This document shows, piece by piece, positions 6,382 to 10,558 of a stretch of DNA of 10,558 nucleotides. The translations under genes were made by a program, and so were the position numbers. The DNA is taken from assembly GCA_024763495.1 (NCBI GenBank), contig JANTFJ010000059.1:1-10558 (forward strand), written 5' to 3'. The notes beneath the pieces are model-generated. The model searched no databases. It saw only the letters and a program-made list of their open reading frames with translations, and was not told where the DNA came from. Origin of the DNA: Desulfobulbaceae bacterium. GTDB lineage: Bacteria > Desulfobacterota > Desulfobulbia > Desulfobulbales > SURF-16. Numbering within the stretch: the first letter of the stretch is position 1; every line of letters begins with the position of its first letter.

Positions 6382-7743
6382 ATGGAAACAACAGCATTAA
6401 AAGATCGGGAAGATCAGATACATATAAAGGGAGAAACTCCTTTAAATATCGTCTGTAACAAAGACAGCCTGGCAGGAGCGGTCAGCCAGCGGGCCTGCGT
6501 GTTCTGTGGTTCCCGGGTGGTTTTATATCCCATTGCCGATGCCCTGCACCTGGTTCACGGCCCTATTGGCTGTGCTGTCTATACCTGGGACATTCGTGGC
6601 GCCCTTTCTTCCGGAGCAGAGCTGCACCGTCTCTCTTTCTCCACTGATCTGCAGGAGATAGATGTTATCTTCGGCGGTGAGAAAAAACTCCGTAAGGCCC
6701 TGATCGAATTAATAGACCGACACGGCCCCAAGGCTGCCTTTGTCTACTCCACCTGCATTGTCGGCATTATCGGCGATGACCTGGACGCTGTCTGCCGAAC
6801 CGTTGAACAAGAGAAAGGTATCCCGGTTATTCCGGTCAAATCGGAAGGATTCAAGGGCAATAAACGGGCCGGGTACCAGGCAGCCTGTGATGCCATGGCC
6901 CGGTTGATCGGTACCGGCGACACTTCGGATATTTCCAGGTTTTCCCTGAATATTCTCGGTGATTTTAACCTGGCCGGCGAAATTTGGATGATTCGCGATT
7001 ATTACGAGCGGATGGGTATCCAGGTCGTTGCGAACATAACCGGCGATGGCCGGGTTGATGACATCAGGCGAGCCCATGGCGCCAGCCTGAATGTTGTCCA
7101 ATGTTCGGGCTCCACCATGCACCTGGCCAACATGATCGAGGAGCGCTACGGCGTACCATCCATGCGGGTTTCTTATTTCGGGATTGAGGATATGTCCGAG
7201 GCGCTCTACGATATCGCCCGTTTTTTCCGGAAGCAGTTTCCTGATGATCCGGAGGCAGGGGCGATCATGGAGCGGACCAGGGAGCTGGTTCGGGAAGAGG
7301 TTCAGGCTCTTGTGCCGCAGCTGAAAAAATACCGCAAGGCCCTGGCCGGTAAAAAAGCAGCTATTTACGTGGGTGGTTCGTTCAAGGCCTTCTCTCTGGT
7401 CAAGGCCTTTCGCCTGGTAGATATGCGGGTAGTCCTGGTCGGCTCCCAGACAGGCACTAAAGAGGATTATGAGGAACTTGAGGCAATTACCGATCCCGGA
7501 ACCATTATTGTTGATGACTCCAACCCCCTGGAATTGACCTCGTTTCTCAAGGAGAAAAGCGTTGATGTCTTTGTCGGCGGGGTTAAAGAACGGCCTATTG
7601 CCTATAAGCTCGGAATCGGCTTCTGCGACCACAACCATGAGCGCAAAGAAGCACTGGCAGGTTTTGCCGGCATGCTTAATTTTGCCCGTGAGGTTTACTC
7701 TTCGGTCATGAGCCCGGTCTGGCGTTTTGTTCCACGTAAATAA
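6382..7743 (+). CDS. nifE: FeMo-cofactor scaffold subunit NifE
   Basis: Alpha-like subunit of the NifEN scaffold, on which NifB-co is converted to FeMo-co by exchange of iron for molybdenum-homocitrate with NifH. Numbering from 6382 (453 residues), the [4Fe-4S] ligands are C39 (QRACVFCG), C64 (HGPIGC) and C125 (YSTCIVGIIGDD). C241 (VVQCSGSTMH) matches Azotobacter NifE C250, proposed to hold the cofactor precursor. The NifD catalytic glutamine and histidine are absent (EGFKGNKRAGYQAAC instead of GVSQS-x-GHH). The NifD cofactor histidine region reads FCDHNHERKEALAGFAGM, as in NifE. This separates it clearly from NifD. A GTG at 6325 would add 19 residues and overlap the preceding Nif11 gene. nifN follows after 28 bases. 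Confidence 0.96.
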   Translation: METTALKDREDQIHIKGETPLNIVCNKDSLAGAVSQRACVFCGSRVVLYPIADALHLVHGPIGCAVYTWDIRGALSSGAELHRLSFSTDLQEIDVIFGGEKKLRKALIELIDRHGPKAAFVYSTCIVGIIGDDLDAVCRTVEQEKGIPVIPVKSEGFKGNKRAGYQAACDAMARLIGTGDTSDISRFSLNILGDFNLAGEIWMIRDYYERMGIQVVANITGDGRVDDIRRAHGASLNVVQCSGSTMHLANMIEERYGVPSMRVSYFGIEDMSEALYDIARFFRKQFPDDPEAGAIMERTRELVREEVQALVPQLKKYRKALAGKKAAIYVGGSFKAFSLVKAFRLVDMRVVLVGSQTGTKEDYEELEAITDPGTIIVDDSNPLELTSFLKEKSVDVFVGGVKERPIAYKLGIGFCDHNHERKEALAGFAGMLNFAREVYSSVMSPVWRFVPRK

Positions 7744-7771
7744 TGAAGTAACTACTAACGGAGAGGGAGTC

Positions 7772-9133
7772 ATGACAAAAAATCGTCCCAACTATGTTTC
7801 CACCACCAATGCCTGCAAATTGTGTAAACCCCTCGGAGCCTGTCTTGCTTTCAAGGGAATTGAGGGCACGGTTCCTTTTCTGCATGGTTCCCAGGGCTGC
7901 GCTACTTATATGCGGCGTTATATTATCAGCCATTATAATGAGCCTGTTGATATCGCCTCTTCTTCGTTGTCCGAAAAACACGCGGTCTATGGGGGTGGCC
8001 CCAACCTGAAAACGGGCCTGACTAATGTAACGGAAAAATATCGCCCCCGAATGATCGGTATTGCCACCACCTGCCTGACCGAAACCATTGGCGACGATGT
8101 CTCCATGTATCTGGATCAGTACCAAAAAGAAAACCGGAAGAACAAGGAGATGCCTGACTTTGTCAACGTCTCGACTCCAAGCTACTCCGGAACCCATATG
8201 GAAGGATTTCACGAGGCTGTCTACCAGGTAGTAAGTCAACGGGCGGCAGGAGGCTCCGCAACCCGAACCATCAACCTGTTGCCGGGGTTTGTTTCTTCGG
8301 CTGATTACCGGTGGCTCATGGAGGTAATGGCTGATTTCGGCCTTGACTGTACCATGCTGCCGGATCTTTCAGCAACCATGGACGGCCCGGCCCTGCTCGA
8401 ATATGAAAAGGTTCCGACCGGCGGTACTCCCCTGGCAGCGATAAAGGCGATGGGAAGATCAAGAGCCACTATAGAATTCGGGCGGACAGTGGCCGACCAT
8501 GAGAGCGCTGGCGCTGTACTGGCCGAAAAATTTGAAGTAGGCAATTACCGGCTTGGTCTGCCCATCGGTATCGAAGAAACAGATCGCTTCTTTAACCTGC
8601 TCTGTGAATTAAGTGGTAGAGATATCCCTGAAAAATATGAGGGGGAACGTGGTCGCCTGGTAGACGCTTACGTGGATGGCCACAAGTATATTTTCGGCAA
8701 AAAGGCCATTGTTTACGGCGAGGAAGACCTGGTAGTCGGCATTAGCGCTTTTCTGGCCGAAATCGGTATCTTTCCCGTTCTCTGCGCCTCGGGCGGAACC
8801 TCGGGACGCCTGGGTAAATCCATTGTCGAGGTTACAGGCGATATCCTGGCCACCCAGCCTGAAATTCATGAAGGAATGGATTTTTTCGATATAGCTGAAA
8901 TGGCGGAGGCTCTTGAACCTGATCTTATCGTCGGCCATTCCAAGGGCTATCCTTTGGCCAGGAAAATGAATATTCCTCTTATCAGGGTAGGTTTTCCCAT
9001 CCACGACCGGGTCGGGGGGCAGCGTGTTCTCCACCTTGGTTACAATGGCGCTCAACAGTTGTTCGATACCATAACCAACGCGGTTATTGCTCAAAAACAG
9101 GCCGACTCATCGGTCGGTTATTCATACATGTAA
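7772..9133 (+). CDS. nifN: FeMo-cofactor scaffold subunit NifN
   Basis: Beta-like partner of NifE in the NifEN scaffold, homologous to NifK. Numbering from 7772 (453 residues), three cysteines stand at the NifK P-cluster positions: C17 (CKLCKPLGA), C43 (HGSQGC, matching Azotobacter NifN C44) and C101 (TTCLTETIGDD). The TPSYSGTHMEGF motif corresponds to the NifK TPSYVGSHVTGF. Azotobacter NifN is known to use only C44 for the shared cluster, so the extra two are notable. C14 and C24 add more thiols near C17. GAGAGGGAG at 7761-7769 is a strong ribosome binding site, which makes the upstream ATG at 7727, inside the end of nifE, unlikely. The order nifE-nifN-nifB with short gaps suggests one transcript. 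Confidence 0.95.
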   Translation: MTKNRPNYVSTTNACKLCKPLGACLAFKGIEGTVPFLHGSQGCATYMRRYIISHYNEPVDIASSSLSEKHAVYGGGPNLKTGLTNVTEKYRPRMIGIATTCLTETIGDDVSMYLDQYQKENRKNKEMPDFVNVSTPSYSGTHMEGFHEAVYQVVSQRAAGGSATRTINLLPGFVSSADYRWLMEVMADFGLDCTMLPDLSATMDGPALLEYEKVPTGGTPLAAIKAMGRSRATIEFGRTVADHESAGAVLAEKFEVGNYRLGLPIGIEETDRFFNLLCELSGRDIPEKYEGERGRLVDAYVDGHKYIFGKKAIVYGEEDLVVGISAFLAEIGIFPVLCASGGTSGRLGKSIVEVTGDILATQPEIHEGMDFFDIAEMAEALEPDLIVGHSKGYPLARKMNIPLIRVGFPIHDRVGGQRVLHLGYNGAQQLFDTITNAVIAQKQADSSVGYSYM

Positions 9134-9170
9134 CCAAACGCCGAATTCTTTTTCAGCAAGGAGAAAGATC

Positions 9171-10448
9171 ATGACAATAAATATTGATTTTAATCGTCAT
9201 CCATGTTTCAACGCCGGGGTTAAAGGCCGATATGGCCGGGTTCATCTGCCGGTTGCCCCCAAGTGCAATATTCAGTGCAATTACTGCAACCGCAAGTATG
9301 ACTGTGTCAATGAATCACGTCCAGGGGTCACCAGCACGGTTCTTTTGCCGGAACAGGCCCTGTACTATATGGGCAAGGTGCTGGAAAAGGAACCGCGTAT
9401 CTCCGTGGCCGGTATTGCCGGGCCCGGTGACCCTTTTGCCAACGCGAACGAAACCTTAGAGACCATGCGGCTTATCCGTAATAAATTCCCGGAGACCATT
9501 CTCTGCCTGGCCTCCAACGGTATGAACCTGGCCCCCCATGTCCCGGAACTGGCGGAAATAGGGGTTTCCCATGTGACTGTAACCGTTAACGCGGTAGACC
9601 CGGATATAAGCGCGAATATATATTCCTGGGTACGGGACGGCAAGATACTCTACCGCGGAGTACAGGGAGCCCGATTATTACTCGCCCGCCAGCTCAAATC
9701 CATTAATGAGTTAAAAAAACACGGGATTACGGTAAAGGTTAATACCATCGTCATTCCGGGAATTAATGAACATCATGTTGTTAAGGTAGCCCGAACCATG
9801 CAGGGCCTTGGGGTGGATCTGCTCAACTGCATGGCCATGTTGCCCAACCCGGATACAGTTTTTGCCGATATCGTTGAACCGTCAAAGAGCGAAATGGCGG
9901 AAGTCAGGAACCTGGCGGAAAAATATCTGCCCCAGATGCGCCACTGTACGCGTTGCCGGGCCGATGCCGTCGGCCTGCTTGAAGATGACCGGACTGAAGA
10001 GATGCGGGGCTGCCTGTCGGCCTGCGCCGGTCTGCCGAAATATTCCGAGGCAACCAGACCTTACGTGGCGGTTACCAGCCTGGAAGGAGTTCTCGTCAAC
10101 CAGCATCTCGGTGAAGCGACCCGCTTCCAGATATGGGGAGAAGATGAGGATAACGGCTATAAGCTGATTGAGGAAAGACCGGCCCCTGCTCCGGGTGGAG
10201 GTTCACGGCGCTGGCTTAATATCAGCCGTATCCTTGGTGACTGCCGGGCCATTTTAGTTAATGATCTTGGCGATACCCCCAGGAAAATTTTGCAGGAAAA
10301 AGGTATCCGACCGGTTACCATGGCCGGTTTTATTGAAAATGGACTCGAAGCTGTGTTTACCGGCAAAGGCCTGAGCCAGCTTCAGGGTCGAACGCGTAAA
10401 TGCTCCTCCAAAGGGGAATGCGCGGGGGCCGGAACCGGCTGTGGCTGA
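9171..10448 (+). CDS. nifB: NifB, radical-SAM FeMo-cofactor core synthase with NifX-like domain
   Basis: NifB fuses two [4Fe-4S] clusters and inserts a SAM-derived carbide to make NifB-co, the precursor of nitrogenase cofactors. Numbering from 9171 (425 residues), the radical-SAM motif is C32-x3-C36-x2-C39 (CNIQCNYC). Family cysteines for the substrate clusters are seen at C12 (HPCFN), C45 (KYDC) and C259/C262 (HCTRC). AGPGDPFA (83-90) is the SAM-binding loop, and TVNAVDP/IYSWVR (137-154) is a NifB hallmark. A NifX-like domain follows from about 297 (PYVAVTS, then HLGEA). The end is cysteine-rich: C411, C417, C424 within a G/A-rich tail. AAGGAG at 9158-9163 lies seven bases before the ATG. 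An upstream ATG at 9087 would run inside nifN and is rejected. Confidence 0.97.
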   Translation: MTINIDFNRHPCFNAGVKGRYGRVHLPVAPKCNIQCNYCNRKYDCVNESRPGVTSTVLLPEQALYYMGKVLEKEPRISVAGIAGPGDPFANANETLETMRLIRNKFPETILCLASNGMNLAPHVPELAEIGVSHVTVTVNAVDPDISANIYSWVRDGKILYRGVQGARLLLARQLKSINELKKHGITVKVNTIVIPGINEHHVVKVARTMQGLGVDLLNCMAMLPNPDTVFADIVEPSKSEMAEVRNLAEKYLPQMRHCTRCRADAVGLLEDDRTEEMRGCLSACAGLPKYSEATRPYVAVTSLEGVLVNQHLGEATRFQIWGEDEDNGYKLIEERPAPAPGGGSRRWLNISRILGDCRAILVNDLGDTPRKILQEKGIRPVTMAGFIENGLEAVFTGKGLSQLQGRTRKCSSKGECAGAGTGCG

Positions 10449-10558
10449 TAGCTACTTATCTCTTTTAGTCCCTTAGAATTAATTTTCGTGTTTTTTATGG
10501 CAAGAAATTGAAAACTTTCTTTGAAATAAACAACTTGCATCTACTGTTAAGGGACTTA
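10449..10558 (+). other. Region downstream of nifB
   Basis: No gene is visible in the last 110 bases. A 9-base inverted repeat, AGTCCCTTA (10467-10475) and TAAGGGACT (10548-10556), spans it with a 72-base spacer. The region is AT-rich with a T-run near 10491-10496, but no clear stem precedes the run, so I do not call a terminator. Confidence 0.3.

Noticed and set aside
7747..7756. AGTAACTACT before nifN, reverse complement of AGTAGTTACT at 5567-5576
   Set aside because: Dozens of 10-base matches are expected by chance between positions in a window of this length; no further similarity around the two sites.
6709..7791. 360-codon open frame antisense to nifE
   Set aside because: Shadow frame with no recognisable domain, fully covered by nifE.
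10467..10556. 9-base inverted repeat at the window end as ends of a small mobile element
   Set aside because: Arms are short, the spacer is 72 bases, no target duplication or transposase is seen, and the sequence is cut by the window edge.

Overview
The window is a nitrogen-fixation (nif) gene cluster with every gene on the + strand. It most likely comes from an anaerobic member of the Desulfobacterota (Desulfobulbales-like sulfate reducers or relatives). That placement is inferred from protein character. NifD carries the roughly 50-residue insertion and NifK the short N-terminus typical of the Clostridium/Desulfobacterota-type (cluster III) molybdenum nitrogenases. The NifE, NifN and NifB proteins look like versions from the same lineages.

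Layout: nifD (132-1766) and nifK (1828-3201) encode the catalytic MoFe protein. A 224-base intergenic stretch with a hairpin follows. Next comes an accessory block: a NifB-like protein that has lost all its metal-cluster cysteines (3426-4598), a thioredoxin-fold [2Fe-2S] ferredoxin (4632-4937) and a GNAT acetyltransferase (4954-5421). A 156- to 171-base gap with a strong hairpin and a short palindrome leads to a second run: a HEPN-like helical protein (5593-6033), a small Nif11-domain protein (6113-6334), then the cofactor-assembly genes nifE (6382-7743), nifN (7772-9133) and nifB (9171-10448). The last 110 bases hold no recognisable gene.

How the parts fit together, from established knowledge of the pathway: NifB uses radical-SAM chemistry to build the carbide-containing [8Fe-9S-C] core (NifB-co). 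NifEN is the scaffold on which this core matures to FeMo-co. The finished cofactor is inserted into NifDK, which reduces N2. The ferredoxin is a plausible electron carrier for assembly or catalysis. nifH, nifX, nifV and PII-type nifI genes are not inside the window; nifH and possibly nifI would be expected upstream of position 1.

The most unusual item is the intact, well-initiated NifB paralogue with no CxxxCxxC motif. It sits in the same cluster as a fully equipped NifB and keeps the NifB barrel signature motifs and the NifX-like C-terminal domain. It looks like a selected pseudoenzyme, perhaps a carrier, chaperone or regulator of cofactor assembly. A second point is that NifN has all three cysteines at the positions that bind the P-cluster in NifK, unlike the well-studied Azotobacter NifN.
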